From: Dysosmobacter acutus
Lineage (GTDB): Bacteria > Bacillota > Clostridia > Oscillospirales > Oscillospiraceae
Direction of reading: 5' to 3'
Assembly (NCBI RefSeq): GCF_018919205.1
Contig: NZ_JAHLQN010000001.1
Location: forward strand, 2,418,001-2,482,000
DNA: 64,000 nt
Shown here: piece after piece, positions 33,578 through 41,905 of the stretch
Position numbering within the stretch: the first letter of the stretch is position 1
Layout of the letters: the number at the start of each line of letters is the position of its first letter
Translations under genes and position numbers: made by a program
The notes under the pieces: model-generated
Database searches by the model: none
The model's input: only the letters and a program-made list of their open reading frames with translations
What the model was told of the DNA's origin: nothing

Positions 33578-34333
33578 ATGAAAAAAATCACACAGACCGC
33601 CGGCCGGTCGGTCCTTGGGGACTTTGCCCCCGCTTTCGCCCACTACAACGACGACATCCTCTTCGGGGAGAACTGGAACGACCCCGGCATGGACCACAGA
33701 CAGCGCTGCATTGTGACGGTGGTGGCCCTGATGGCCAGCGGCGTCACGGACTCCTCCCTCAAATACCATCTGGAAAACGCGAAAAAGGCCGGCGTCACCC
33801 GGCAGGAGATCGCCGCCATCATCACCCATGCCGCCTTCTACGCCGGCTGGCCCAAGGGCTGGGCCGCGTTCAACCTGGCAAAGGAGGTCTGGGCGGAGGA
33901 TGTAGCTCCGGCAGACGCCAAGGCCACCCACGCCGCCCGGTTGATGTTCCCCATCGGCGCTCCCAACGACGCCTTTGCCCAGTATTTTGTGGGGCAGAGC
34001 TATCTGGCTCCTGTGTCCACGGAGCAGGTAGGAGTCTTCAATGTGACCTTTGAACCGGGCTGCCGCAACAACTGGCACATCCACCACGCCGACCAGGGCG
34101 GCGGACAGATCCTGCTGTGCGTGGCCGGACGGGGCCGCTACCAGGAGTGGGGCAAGCCCGCCGTGGAGCTGCACCCCGGCGACTGCGTGAACATCCCCGT
34201 AGGGGTGAAGCACTGGCACGGGGCCGCCCCGGACAGCTGGTTCAGCCATCTGGCCATTGAAGTGCCGGGGGTCAATGGCTCCAATGAGTGGTGCGAACCC
34301 GTTTCTGACGAGGATTACAGGGACCTGAAATAA
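33578..34333 (+). CDS. Carboxymuconolactone decarboxylase-like / cupin fusion protein
   Basis: A 251-residue two-domain protein. Residues ~10-115 form a CMD/AhpD-like helical domain (DHRQRCIVTVVALMASGV, THAAFYAGWPKGWAAFNLAKEV), with no CxxC redox pair. Residues ~135-240 form a cupin with metal-site histidines (NNWHIHHADQGG, VKHWHGAA). The fusion recurs in clostridial redox operons; the enzyme activity is not known. GGAGGTGC precedes the ATG at 33578. It is the first gene after the MerR-type promoter. Confidence 0.85.
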   Translation: MKKITQTAGRSVLGDFAPAFAHYNDDILFGENWNDPGMDHRQRCIVTVVALMASGVTDSSLKYHLENAKKAGVTRQEIAAIITHAAFYAGWPKGWAAFNLAKEVWAEDVAPADAKATHAARLMFPIGAPNDAFAQYFVGQSYLAPVSTEQVGVFNVTFEPGCRNNWHIHHADQGGGQILLCVAGRGRYQEWGKPAVELHPGDCVNIPVGVKHWHGAAPDSWFSHLAIEVPGVNGSNEWCEPVSDEDYRDLK

Positions 34334-34360
34334 AGAACATAATTTTTAGGAGAATTCGAC

Positions 34361-34864
34361 ATGGCATCATTGATCGCATTTTACTCCAGAGCGGACGAGA
34401 ACTATTTTGGCGGCGCATACCGCTATATTTCCGTAGGCAACACGGAAAAGGCCGCCCGCATGATCGCGGAGCTGACCGGCGGCGACCTGTTTAAGATCCA
34501 GCAGAAGGTTCCCTATGCGGCGGATTATCAGACCTGCATCGCCCAGGCAAAGAAAGACCTCCAGGCGAAGGCTCGTCCGGAGCTGGCATCCTGGCCGGAG
34601 GACCTGGAGCAGTATGATGAAATCTATCTGGGCTATCCCAACTATTGGGGGACCATGCCCATGGCGGTCTACACCTTTTTGGAGGCCTTTGACTGGACGG
34701 GCAAGGCCATCCACCCCTTCTGCACCCATGAGGGCAGCGGCCTGGGCCGGACAGAGCAGGACATCGCTCAGGCGGCCAGGGGCGCAGTTGTGGCAAAGGG
34801 CCTTGCCATCCAAGGCAGCGGTGTGGACATTTCTCGATCTGCCATTGAGAAATGGTGCAGATAA
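34361..34864 (+). CDS. Flavodoxin
   Basis: A 167-residue flavodoxin-type protein. The FMN phosphate loop near the N-terminus (FYSRADENYFGGAYRYISVGNTEK) is longer than usual. The FMN-stacking regions are LGYPNYWGTMP and THEGSGLG. It probably carries electrons for the SDR or CMD-cupin partners. TTAGGAG precedes the ATG; 27 nt after the previous stop. Confidence 0.88.
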   Translation: MASLIAFYSRADENYFGGAYRYISVGNTEKAARMIAELTGGDLFKIQQKVPYAADYQTCIAQAKKDLQAKARPELASWPEDLEQYDEIYLGYPNYWGTMPMAVYTFLEAFDWTGKAIHPFCTHEGSGLGRTEQDIAQAARGAVVAKGLAIQGSGVDISRSAIEKWCR

Positions 34865-34903
34865 CCACAGTCAACAAAAACATATTTCAGGAGGAATACC
34901 GTA

Positions 34904-35731
34904 ATGCAGAAAGAAGTGATGGTTGTTACCGGCGCGGGCCAGATCTCCATGGCCATTGCCCGCCGCATGGGTTACGGCAAAAAGATCGTCATAGGCGACA
35001 AGAAGGTTGAAAACGCCCAGGCCATTGCCAAGGCCATGAATGAGGCCGGTTTTGATGTGACAAGCGTGGAGATGGATCTGTCCAACCGGGAATCTATTCT
35101 GGCGCTGATTGAGACTGCCAAGAGCTTTGGGGAAATCAAGTATCTGGTCAATGGGGCAGGTGTTTCTCCAACCCAGGCCCCCATTGAGGCCATTTTGAAA
35201 GTCGACCTGTATGGCACCGCGGTTTTGCTGGAGGAAATGGGCAAGGTCATTGTTCCCGGCGGCTGCGGCGTCACCATCTCCAGCCAGTCCGGCTGGCGGA
35301 TGCCCCAGTTGACCGCCGAGGAAGACCGCTTGTTGGCTGTTACCCCTGCCGAGGAACTGCTGAATCTGGACATTCTTCAGCCTAAGAACATCAAAGATGG
35401 GCTCCATGCCTACCAGATGGCAAAGCGCTGTAATGAAAAGCGTGTGATGGCAGAGTCTATAAAATGGGGAAAGCGCGGCGCTCGTCTGAATGACATTGCT
35501 CCCGGCATTATCGTGACTCCACTGGCTATAGACGAGTTCAATGGACCCCGTGGCGACTTCTACAAAAATATGTTTGCCAAGTGTCCGGCTGGCCGTCCCG
35601 GTACTGCCGATGAAGTGGCAAATGTGGCGGAATTGCTGATGAGTGAAAAGAGCGCCTTTATCACTGGCTCCACCTTCCTTATCGATGGCGGCGCCACAGC
35701 CAGTTATTTCTACGGGCCGCTGAGACCATAG
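34904..35731 (+). CDS. SDR-family oxidoreductase
   Basis: A 275-residue short-chain dehydrogenase/reductase. The cofactor loop TGAGQIS replaces the usual TGxxxGIG. NGAG follows. The catalytic Ser is in ISSQSGW and Tyr/Lys in HAYQMAK. The loss of the second cofactor-loop Gly may affect NAD(P) preference. AGGAGGAATACC precedes the ATG. Codon use and GC are slightly lower than in neighbouring genes, so it may have been added to the operon later. The substrate is unknown. Confidence 0.87.
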   Translation: MQKEVMVVTGAGQISMAIARRMGYGKKIVIGDKKVENAQAIAKAMNEAGFDVTSVEMDLSNRESILALIETAKSFGEIKYLVNGAGVSPTQAPIEAILKVDLYGTAVLLEEMGKVIVPGGCGVTISSQSGWRMPQLTAEEDRLLAVTPAEELLNLDILQPKNIKDGLHAYQMAKRCNEKRVMAESIKWGKRGARLNDIAPGIIVTPLAIDEFNGPRGDFYKNMFAKCPAGRPGTADEVANVAELLMSEKSAFITGSTFLIDGGATASYFYGPLRP

Positions 35732-35749
35732 GTGAAAATGAGGTATCGC

Positions 35750-36247
35750 ATGAAAAAGCTATTGATCGTCTGCTACTCCTGGTCCAACGGGAACACGGAG
35801 CGCATCGCCAAGGAACTAAGGGCCGCCACTGGGGCGGACCTTATAAAACTGGAAACCTTGATCCCCTATCCCGAGGACTATCAGACCACAGTGGACCAGG
35901 GCCAGGAGGAGGTGGAGCGGGGCTATCAGCCGAAACTGAAGCCTCTGGATGTGGAGGTAAGCGGCTATGATGTGATAGCCGTGGGGACCCCCACCTGGTG
36001 GTACACCATGGCTCCCGCCGTCCTGACCTTCCTGAGCAGTCAGGACTGGACCGGTAAAACCGTCATCTCCTTTATGACCAACGGCGAATGGCCTGGCCAT
36101 GTCATCCGGGATATGGAGCGGCTGTGCAAGGGGGCGCAGGTCCGGCATCCGCTGGAGGTCCGCTTTGACTCCAGCGGCGGGGATCACATGGAAACGCCCG
36201 AAAAGCCAGTCCAGGACTGGGCTGAGGCCGTGAAACAAGAACTGTAA
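35750..36247 (+). CDS. Flavodoxin (second in operon)
   Basis: A 165-residue flavodoxin (LLIVCYSWSNGNTERIAKEL phosphate loop, GTPTWWYTMAP, MTNGEWPGHVI). It differs from the flavodoxin at 34.4 kb. The ATG at 35750 is chosen because GAGG lies 7 nt upstream; a GTG and an ATG earlier in frame lack good spacing. It is the last gene of the MerR-controlled operon, and a long hairpin follows. Confidence 0.88.
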   Translation: MKKLLIVCYSWSNGNTERIAKELRAATGADLIKLETLIPYPEDYQTTVDQGQEEVERGYQPKLKPLDVEVSGYDVIAVGTPTWWYTMAPAVLTFLSSQDWTGKTVISFMTNGEWPGHVIRDMERLCKGAQVRHPLEVRFDSSGGDHMETPEKPVQDWAEAVKQEL

Positions 36248-36251
36248 CAGA

Positions 36252-36290
36252 AAGCGCCTCCCCTTGCCGCAAGGCGGAGGGGAGGCGCTG
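36252..36290 (+). terminator. Terminator of redox operon
   Basis: AGCGCCTCCCCTTGCC pairs with GGCGGAGGGGAGGCGCT. The T-rich sequence after it is modest. It may also terminate the tRNA on the other strand. Confidence 0.7.
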
Positions 36291-36296
36291 GGATTT

Positions 36297-36372
36297 TGGT
36301 CCGAGTAGTGCGACTCGAACGCACGGTCTCCTGGTCCCAAACCAGGCGCGATACCAACTTCGCTATACCCGG
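36297..36372 (-). tRNA. tRNA-Pro, anticodon TGG (UGG)
   Basis: A 76-nt cloverleaf on the minus strand. The acceptor stem is CCGGGTA/TACTCGG, the D-arm GCGA...TCGC, and the anticodon loop TTTGGGA in a CCTGG/CCAGG stem, giving TGG. The T-arm is GTGCG-TTCGAGT-CGCAC, and the 3' CCA is encoded. Its 5' flank is the repeated integration scar, so its promoter may derive from that foreign sequence. Confidence 0.95.
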
Positions 36373-36743
36373 ATATTTGCTGGTTCGATTTTCGGAAATT
36401 CTGCTGTCTGTGGTCAAAGCTGTGGTCAGATGCGATTTTGAGACGATTTTCAATCAGCGGTCAAAGCCCGTAAACGCCCGTGTGTCAACGGCTTCCTTCG
36501 TTTCCCCTTCACCCGCCCCGGATAGCGGCACCCCACTCCCAAACCAGGCGCGATACCAACTTCGCTACACCCGGATATTTACTTTTTCGGTTTTCGAGAT
36601 TTTTGCTGTCTGTGGTCATTGTTGTGGTCAAACACAATTTTGGAGCGGTTTTTGATCGGCGGTTAAATCCCGCAAACAACCGTGTCCCAATAGCTTCCGG
36701 CGTTTCGCCCCCGCCCCGGATAGCGGCGCGGCGCTCCCAAACC
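36335..36743 (-). repeat. Tandem ~200-bp repeats of tRNA-Pro 5' half plus integrase-tail-like sequence
   Basis: The core TCCCAAACC (GGTTTGGGA in the tRNA anticodon loop) occurs at 36335, 36537 and 36735, 202 and 198 bp apart. Copy 2 carries the tRNA 5' half (to about 36574) followed by the same AT-rich tail as copy 1, including the TGTGGTCA doublets. Translated on the minus strand, the tail resembles the end of a tyrosine integrase gene that reads into the att site. This is best explained by two successive integration/excision events at tRNA-Pro that left scars. Confidence 0.75.
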
Positions 36744-36865
36744 ACCCGATCTGTCAACTGCACTAATTTCAGTTATTGGATTTTTACCCCACGTTTCTAA
36801 CCATGCACTGCCTCTTTGCCCTGCCTTGGGCAGAAGGATGGCCGCCCGACCGGGCGGCCAAATTA
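36744..36865. other. Gap between integration scars and the ligase gene
   Basis: Apart from a GGCCGCCCG/CGGGCGGCC hairpin at 36840-36859 (possible terminator of the minus-strand ligase gene, no T run), I see no gene or clear site here. Confidence 0.5.
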
Positions 36866-38404
36866 TTATATCAGGTCTTTTTCCATTTTGCAAACCTTAA
36901 TTCCAGCGGCTGTCACGGCAAACAAATACCAAAACATGCACATGACCCGGGGATAATTCCAGAGATAATCCGCCATTCCGCAAACCATTGCCCCGGCGAT
37001 GGCAGAAGCACCGGCCAGAGTGATCAGCTTCGCCTGGCGGGACACCTTTCCCTTAATCGCGGCAGCCGCGGACTTATACCCCCAGAGCATTGTGCCCAAG
37101 AAGGCCGTCAGCCCCAGTATCCCCTGCTCCACCCAAATCTGTAGATAGATGTTGTGGGAATGGACAAAAGGCGCCCGCGCGTGGTAGAGATTGTGGACAG
37201 AGATATACTCCTTCACCGCATCCGTGCCAAGCCCCGCGCCGGTGACAGGACTCTGGCGGATCAACGCCAAGGCCGCCTCATAGAGCGGGAAACGGCTGGA
37301 CGTGGAGGTGTCCTTCAGGTTGGTAATGGTCATAATGCGGTTGAGAATGGTATCCGGCAGCAGGGGAATGCAGGCGACCCCCAGCAGAATCAGTCCCGGC
37401 AGCAGCTTAGGCTTCCACAAAAAGACAAACAGCAGCAGGGAAACCGCCAGCCCGATCCAACTGGCCCTTGAGTAGGTCATCAGCAGCACACCCACTCCCA
37501 TGCAGAACACACCCAACGCAGCCGCCACGCTGTACCAGCGCCTGGAGCAGAGGACAAGCGCAAGCACCAGGGGCAGGAAAAAAATCAGCATCTCCGCAAA
37601 GGCGTTGGGATTGTCAAAGAAGGAGTAGACCCGGCCGGGCATTCCTTTGTTCAGCGTCAGATCCACGTAGGAGGCATTGACCTCCACGCCCTGAATCCGC
37701 TGAACAATCCCATAGGCGGAGGAGGTAAAGACGCCGAGCCCCGCCCCGGCCGCCAAGCGCACCAGATCGCCGGCATGGCGCACGGCGCTGACCGTCACGA
37801 TCACGAGGATCATGCAGGTCAAGTGAAACAGGAAGAACCTGTAAGAGAGCCCGCGATAGGCGGAAAAGACCACCGCCAGGCATACAGACGCGGCCAAAAG
37901 CACCGCGTAGGGGCCCACAGCCGCAGCGTTCAGCCGGAAGGTTTTACGGCGCATCCCGCCTGCAACCAACAGCAGCAGGCAGAGAAAGAACCCCATCAGG
38001 CTGTAGGCGTTGTTCCAGCGCTCATAGGGAATGGACAGCAACAGCGCCACCAGCCAGGACACGGCAATGGCGGTGGACTCCCCCATGTCAAAGGCCAGGG
38101 TTGCAAAAAAGCTGCCGTCAAAATAGGGCTGCAGCTTCCGGTACAGCCAGTGGAGCACCAAGGCAGGCAGATTGAGGAGCCAGGTCAGCAGCCGGCAGGA
38201 AAGGCTCGGCCCCCAGGAGGCGCTCAGGGTTCCCTCCCTGGTGAAAAAGCCAACCAGCGCGCTGCCATGCCAGACCCGCTGGCACCAGGCTTCAAACCGA
38301 TGGATCGTTTCCCCGGTCCGGCTGTCGTTCCACACTTGGCTGAGCGCCGTCCAAAGCCGGAGCAGGGCGCAGCAGATGAAGCTTTCTTTGATCGTATCTA
38401 CCAT
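36866..38404 (-). CDS. O-antigen ligase/polymerase-like membrane protein
   Basis: A 512-residue protein with 10-12 membrane helices and a Wzy_C-type domain: an extracytoplasmic loop with YSFFDNPNAFAEMLIFFLP and TYSRASW, and the later VHSHNIYLQIWVEQGILG. In this family, the Arg and His loops bind the oligosaccharide-lipid donor. It probably polymerises or ligates a surface polysaccharide, consistent with the glycosyltransferase beside it. GAGAGG precedes the ATG. Confidence 0.85.
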   Translation of the reverse strand: MVDTIKESFICCALLRLWTALSQVWNDSRTGETIHRFEAWCQRVWHGSALVGFFTREGTLSASWGPSLSCRLLTWLLNLPALVLHWLYRKLQPYFDGSFFATLAFDMGESTAIAVSWLVALLLSIPYERWNNAYSLMGFFLCLLLLVAGGMRRKTFRLNAAAVGPYAVLLAASVCLAVVFSAYRGLSYRFFLFHLTCMILVIVTVSAVRHAGDLVRLAAGAGLGVFTSSAYGIVQRIQGVEVNASYVDLTLNKGMPGRVYSFFDNPNAFAEMLIFFLPLVLALVLCSRRWYSVAAALGVFCMGVGVLLMTYSRASWIGLAVSLLLFVFLWKPKLLPGLILLGVACIPLLPDTILNRIMTITNLKDTSTSSRFPLYEAALALIRQSPVTGAGLGTDAVKEYISVHNLYHARAPFVHSHNIYLQIWVEQGILGLTAFLGTMLWGYKSAAAAIKGKVSRQAKLITLAGASAIAGAMVCGMADYLWNYPRVMCMFWYLFAVTAAGIKVCKMEKDLI

Positions 38405-38419
38405 TTGCGTATATTCCTC

Positions 38420-39436
38420 TCAGCTTCTATTTTTCATCCGATACAGCAGAGTTAAAAGACCAAACCACCGCCTCCGCACCAATGCCGTCACAATCCGCTT
38501 GTTCCGGGACTGGCCATCGGGATGTACGGCCCACAGCGCCTCCTCCATCTCCGGAAGGGCTGCGATCCGCCGCACCCGCTCCCGCTTCTCCGCCGCGGTT
38601 GCGTTGTTGCCGGCGGCATACTCGTTTCCAATGGCGATCAGCAATCCGGCAAAGTTGGAGTTCTGCCGCCACTGGGGGCGGCGGCTCTCCAGCCCCAAAC
38701 GCCTCGCCAGCTCCTCCTTGCGCTCCATAAACCGGTGGAAGGTATCCATGTAGTTTTTCATATACCGATGGGTCACGGAGCCGGGATTTTGCAGGTAGCA
38801 GTACAGGGGCTGGTCCACCATGACCAGCTTTTTTGCGTAGCAGAAATACTCCATCAAAAAGAGCTCGTCCTCCAGATAGGCTCCTTCAAAGGACATGCCG
38901 TGGGCGCGGATGACATCGGCGGAAAAGAGAAACCGCCAGATGAATCCGTTGACCACCTTCGCCCCCACCCGGTCGCCTAAGAGCGGGTCCACGATGCCCC
39001 GCATCATCTCATCGGTCCCATATACGCCGGCGGGGAGAACACCCGCCTCCGGCCAGCTCTGTCCGGAAGGGGTCACGTTGAGATGTGCGCAGCCCGCGCT
39101 GTCCGCCTGCGCGGATTGCAGGGCGGTGTGGAGCGTTTTGAGCATCTCCGGCTCCATCCAGTCGTCGCTGTCCACAAAGGCGATATACTGTCCCTTTGCC
39201 TGAGCCAGCCCCAGGTTCCGGGCGGAGCTGACGCCGCCGTTTTCCTTATGGAACACCCGGACGCGGCCGTCCTCTCCGGCGATCGCGTCGCACAGCGCCC
39301 CGCTCCCGTCGGGGGAGCCGTCGTCAATCAGCAGCAGCTCCAAATCCGGCAGCCTCTGATGCAGCACGCTGTCCGTGCATTTGCGCAAAAAGGACTCCGC
39401 TTTATAGACGGGTACGATCACAGAAATGGCGGGCAT
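38420..39436 (-). CDS. Glycosyltransferase family 2
   Basis: A 338-residue GT-A glycosyltransferase. The N-terminal ISVIVPVYKAESFLRKC and LLIDDGSPDGS bind the sugar nucleotide; FVDSDDWMEPEML carries the DxD metal motif. The C-terminal third is unlike standard folds and probably sets acceptor specificity. It is likely part of a surface polysaccharide or lipid-linked glycan pathway with the ligase. GGGAGGTG precedes the ATG. Confidence 0.92.
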   Translation of the reverse strand: MPAISVIVPVYKAESFLRKCTDSVLHQRLPDLELLLIDDGSPDGSGALCDAIAGEDGRVRVFHKENGGVSSARNLGLAQAKGQYIAFVDSDDWMEPEMLKTLHTALQSAQADSAGCAHLNVTPSGQSWPEAGVLPAGVYGTDEMMRGIVDPLLGDRVGAKVVNGFIWRFLFSADVIRAHGMSFEGAYLEDELFLMEYFCYAKKLVMVDQPLYCYLQNPGSVTHRYMKNYMDTFHRFMERKEELARRLGLESRRPQWRQNSNFAGLLIAIGNEYAAGNNATAAEKRERVRRIAALPEMEEALWAVHPDGQSRNKRIVTALVRRRWFGLLTLLYRMKNRS

Positions 39437-39472
39437 GGCACACCTCCCGGTTTGAATTCACAGATGGATGTA

Positions 39473-40384
39473 TTATACGCCCTTTTTTCCTGTTTGGCAA
39501 CGGCGTCCGCCCATGCTTTTCTCCGGGGGGCGGCGGTCCGTTCCGCCGTCCCAGGCGCACAGGGCCACGCCGGCCAAAATCACCAGGGCGCCCAGGACCG
39601 TGGGGAGCGGCGGTATCTCCCGCAAAAAGAGCACCCCCCACACCGAGGCAAAGACCGGCTCCAAAAATTTCACCGTGGAGATGTAGGCGGCCTTTTCATA
39701 CTTCAGCCCCCAGCTGAAAACACTGTGGCCCAACAGGGTGCAGAACACCGCAAGGCCCAGTCCGATCCACAGATTCTCCCCTCCCCAGCCGCTCAGAGGC
39801 ACGCCGGTGGCCAGGGCCATGGCCGCTGCGGTCAGAAAGCCCGCGCCGTAGACCAAGGCGGTGTAAAGCGTGGTGGACATCTCCCGGCGTACCAGCCGTC
39901 CAATCACCGTATAAACCGCCATAAACGCGGCGCCGGCCAGGGCAATGAGGTCTCCCTTCACGCTTCCTCCCGCCCCCTCGCAGAGCACCACGACCACGCT
40001 GCCCGCAAAGGCCAAAGCGATGCCCAAGGCCCCCCACTTCCCCACCCGCTCCCCGGTCAGCAGGAACATCAGCCCTGCCACCCAAAATACCTCCGTATCC
40101 ACCAGCACCACGGAGGAGGCGATGGAGGTATATTGCAGCGAGGAAAAATAGGCGAAAAAGTGAAGCCCAAGGAAGAGTCCCGACACACCGCACAGCAGCA
40201 GCCGGCGGCGCCCTATGCTCCGCAGCTCATCGCGGTGGAAGACACCGGCCCACGGCATCAGAAGCAGCGTTGCAAAGGCCATGCGGTAGGCCACTATCGT
40301 CAGGCTGGGAGCGGTGGAATACCGGACCAGCAGCGCCGAGACAGAGACCCCGGCCACGCCCAAAAGGACGATCAGTTTTTTCAT
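39473..40384 (-). CDS. DMT/EamA-family transporter
   Basis: A 303-residue transporter of two EamA repeats, about ten helices (MKKLIVLLGVAGVSVSALLV; VDTEVFWVAGLMFLLTGERV; EPVFASVWGVLFLREIP). The pattern matches drug/metabolite exporters; substrate unknown. The ATG at 40384 overlaps the flavoprotein stop by 4 nt, so the two are translationally coupled. A long frame upstream of this ATG is only a shadow of the flavoprotein gene. Confidence 0.9.
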   Translation of the reverse strand: MKKLIVLLGVAGVSVSALLVRYSTAPSLTIVAYRMAFATLLLMPWAGVFHRDELRSIGRRRLLLCGVSGLFLGLHFFAYFSSLQYTSIASSVVLVDTEVFWVAGLMFLLTGERVGKWGALGIALAFAGSVVVVLCEGAGGSVKGDLIALAGAAFMAVYTVIGRLVRREMSTTLYTALVYGAGFLTAAAMALATGVPLSGWGGENLWIGLGLAVFCTLLGHSVFSWGLKYEKAAYISTVKFLEPVFASVWGVLFLREIPPLPTVLGALVILAGVALCAWDGGTDRRPPEKSMGGRRCQTGKKGV

Positions 40385-41445
40385 AGGCTGTCTTCCTCTC
40401 CGTCGTAAAGGCGGATGGAGGAAAGGCCCGAGGCCATCACCAGATTCCGCAGCAGGGGCAGGTACATAAAGGGGCACTTCAGGTTCTTCAGCGTCAGCTT
40501 CCAGCGCAGACGGCGGGTGCGGCGCAGGTACTCCCGGCCCGGGTCCGCCGCATCTATCGCCTGGCGCAGCGCCACAGCGCTGACAATGGCGGAGCTGATC
40601 CCCTCCAGGGAACTGGGGCTGATAAGTCCCGCCGCCTCGCCGATCAGGTACACTCCGTTTCCTCCGCAGCAAAAGCTGCGCGGGCCCATGGGCCGCAGCA
40701 CCATGCAGGCCTCGGTCTTCACCGGTTGGCCCAGGCGGAAGCCAAAGGGAGCCAGCTTCTCCTTCTGGCGTTCAAAGTTCTCCCGGCAGCCGTGGGGCGC
40801 AAAGGCCCCGCCAAAGATCATACAGTCGTCCTTGTGGATGGACCAGGAGCAGCAATCCGAGGTGTCCGGGTCGAAGATACAGGAGTAAAAGGCCTTGCGG
40901 CTCTCCTCCTGAAGTGGAAACCACTGCTGGATGGCCACATAGCTCCGGGTGTGCAGGGTCGGGAAAAAGCTGCGGCGCACGATGGAGTTTGCTCCGTCGG
41001 CACCCACCACCGCTTTGCCCAGCACGGTCTGATACTCCCCCGCATCGGTCCGGTAGGTGACGGCCACGCCGCCCTTGGTCCGCTTCAGGGCTGTGCATCG
41101 CCCCCGCCGCACCTGGGCCGAGGAGTCTGCCAGCGAGATCAGCCAGCGGTCGAATTTGTCCCGGTCCAGGTTGATATACATGCGCTGGTAATACCGCTGT
41201 CTTGTTGTTTTCAGATCAATGGTGCGCACGGCAAAAATCTGAGGATCCACCAAAATATCCTTTGGCAGCGTCAGGTCAAACCGGGCCAGGGCCTTCTGCG
41301 CGTCAGGGGCCAGCAGCCCGCCGCAGGGCTTTCCCCTGATATTTCCGTCCAGCAGCAGAACGCTGCGCGCTCCGCCGGAGGCAATCCGGGAAAAGGTGGC
41401 CCCCGCCGGACCGCCTCCCACCACAACGATGTCAAATGTCTCCAT
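40381..41445 (-). CDS. Geranylgeranyl reductase-family FAD-dependent oxidoreductase
   Basis: A 354-residue flavoprotein. The N-terminal FAD-binding motif is VVVGGGPAGATFSR, and a GADGANSIVRR motif and a GEAAGLISPSS FAD contact follow, as in geranylgeranyl reductase-like enzymes. Members reduce isoprenoid chains or act in lipid/quinone metabolism. GGGGAGACAG precedes the ATG at 41445. It is followed by the DMT transporter. An upstream in-frame extension lacks a start signal. Confidence 0.85.
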   Translation of the reverse strand: METFDIVVVGGGPAGATFSRIASGGARSVLLLDGNIRGKPCGGLLAPDAQKALARFDLTLPKDILVDPQIFAVRTIDLKTTRQRYYQRMYINLDRDKFDRWLISLADSSAQVRRGRCTALKRTKGGVAVTYRTDAGEYQTVLGKAVVGADGANSIVRRSFFPTLHTRSYVAIQQWFPLQEESRKAFYSCIFDPDTSDCCSWSIHKDDCMIFGGAFAPHGCRENFERQKEKLAPFGFRLGQPVKTEACMVLRPMGPRSFCCGGNGVYLIGEAAGLISPSSLEGISSAIVSAVALRQAIDAADPGREYLRRTRRLRWKLTLKNLKCPFMYLPLLRNLVMASGLSSIRLYDGEEDSL

Positions 41446-41605
41446 CTGTCTCCCCTTCCCAAGTGTCCGCTTCCATTCCAGCGTAAAGCGGCGCGGTCCG
41501 CCCGGTCGGAATCCGCCGTCCGTTCCAAATGATCCGGTAATCGCTCTTTTTTCGCCTATTGTACCATGCTTTTCTCTCCCGCACCACCCGATTTTCAAAA
41601 GCAGC

Positions 41606-41661
41606 TTGACATTCATTTCTCCCGGAAGTATGATTAGTTGTAATAATCATACTTCCGGGAG
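41606..41661 (+). promoter_or_regulatory. Promoter with an 18-bp inverted repeat over the -10
   Basis: TTGACA (41606), a 17-nt spacer, TATGAT (41629-41634). The arms CTCCCGGAAGTATGATTA (41619-41636) and the exact complement (41644-41661) flank a 7-nt centre, so the repeat covers the -10 and start region. It is a likely operator of the AbrB-type protein encoded immediately downstream. Confidence 0.8.
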
Positions 41662-41668
41662 GGCTTTT

Positions 41669-41890
41669 ATGAACGGACCAAAAGGGAAATACGCATGGAC
41701 TGTGACGGTGGGAGAAAAGGGGCAGTTTGTCATTCCGAAGCAAGCCCGTGAGATTTTTGATATTCACCCCGGGGATACTTTGATTCTGCTTGGCGATGAG
41801 CAGCGGGGAATTGCAATCCCGCCCAAAGAGTCTTTTTCAGAATTCGCAGCCAGATTATTTGACACTGCGACTGCAGATAGCGGCAGATAA
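41669..41890 (+). CDS. AbrB/SpoVT-domain regulator
   Basis: A 73-residue protein with a swapped-hairpin AbrB domain (WTVTVGEKGQFVIPKQAREIFDIHPGD, then LLGDEQRGIAI). It binds DNA as a dimer or tetramer. Its own promoter carries a long inverted repeat, suggesting autoregulation, and the acyltransferase gene follows by 15 nt, making a two-gene unit. GGGAGGGC precedes the ATG. Confidence 0.85.
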   Translation: MNGPKGKYAWTVTVGEKGQFVIPKQAREIFDIHPGDTLILLGDEQRGIAIPPKESFSEFAARLFDTATADSGR

Positions 41891-41905
41891 AGGACAGGAA
41901 GCCCC

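Noticed and set aside
36537..36574. Second partial tRNA-Pro at 36.5 kb
   Set aside because: Only the 5' half is present, with no T-arm or acceptor 3' strand, so it is an integration scar and not a gene.
40385..40672. N-terminal extension of the DMT transporter
   Set aside because: Pro/Gly/Arg-rich shadow of the flavoprotein gene; the ATG at 40384 overlaps its stop in the usual ATGA manner.
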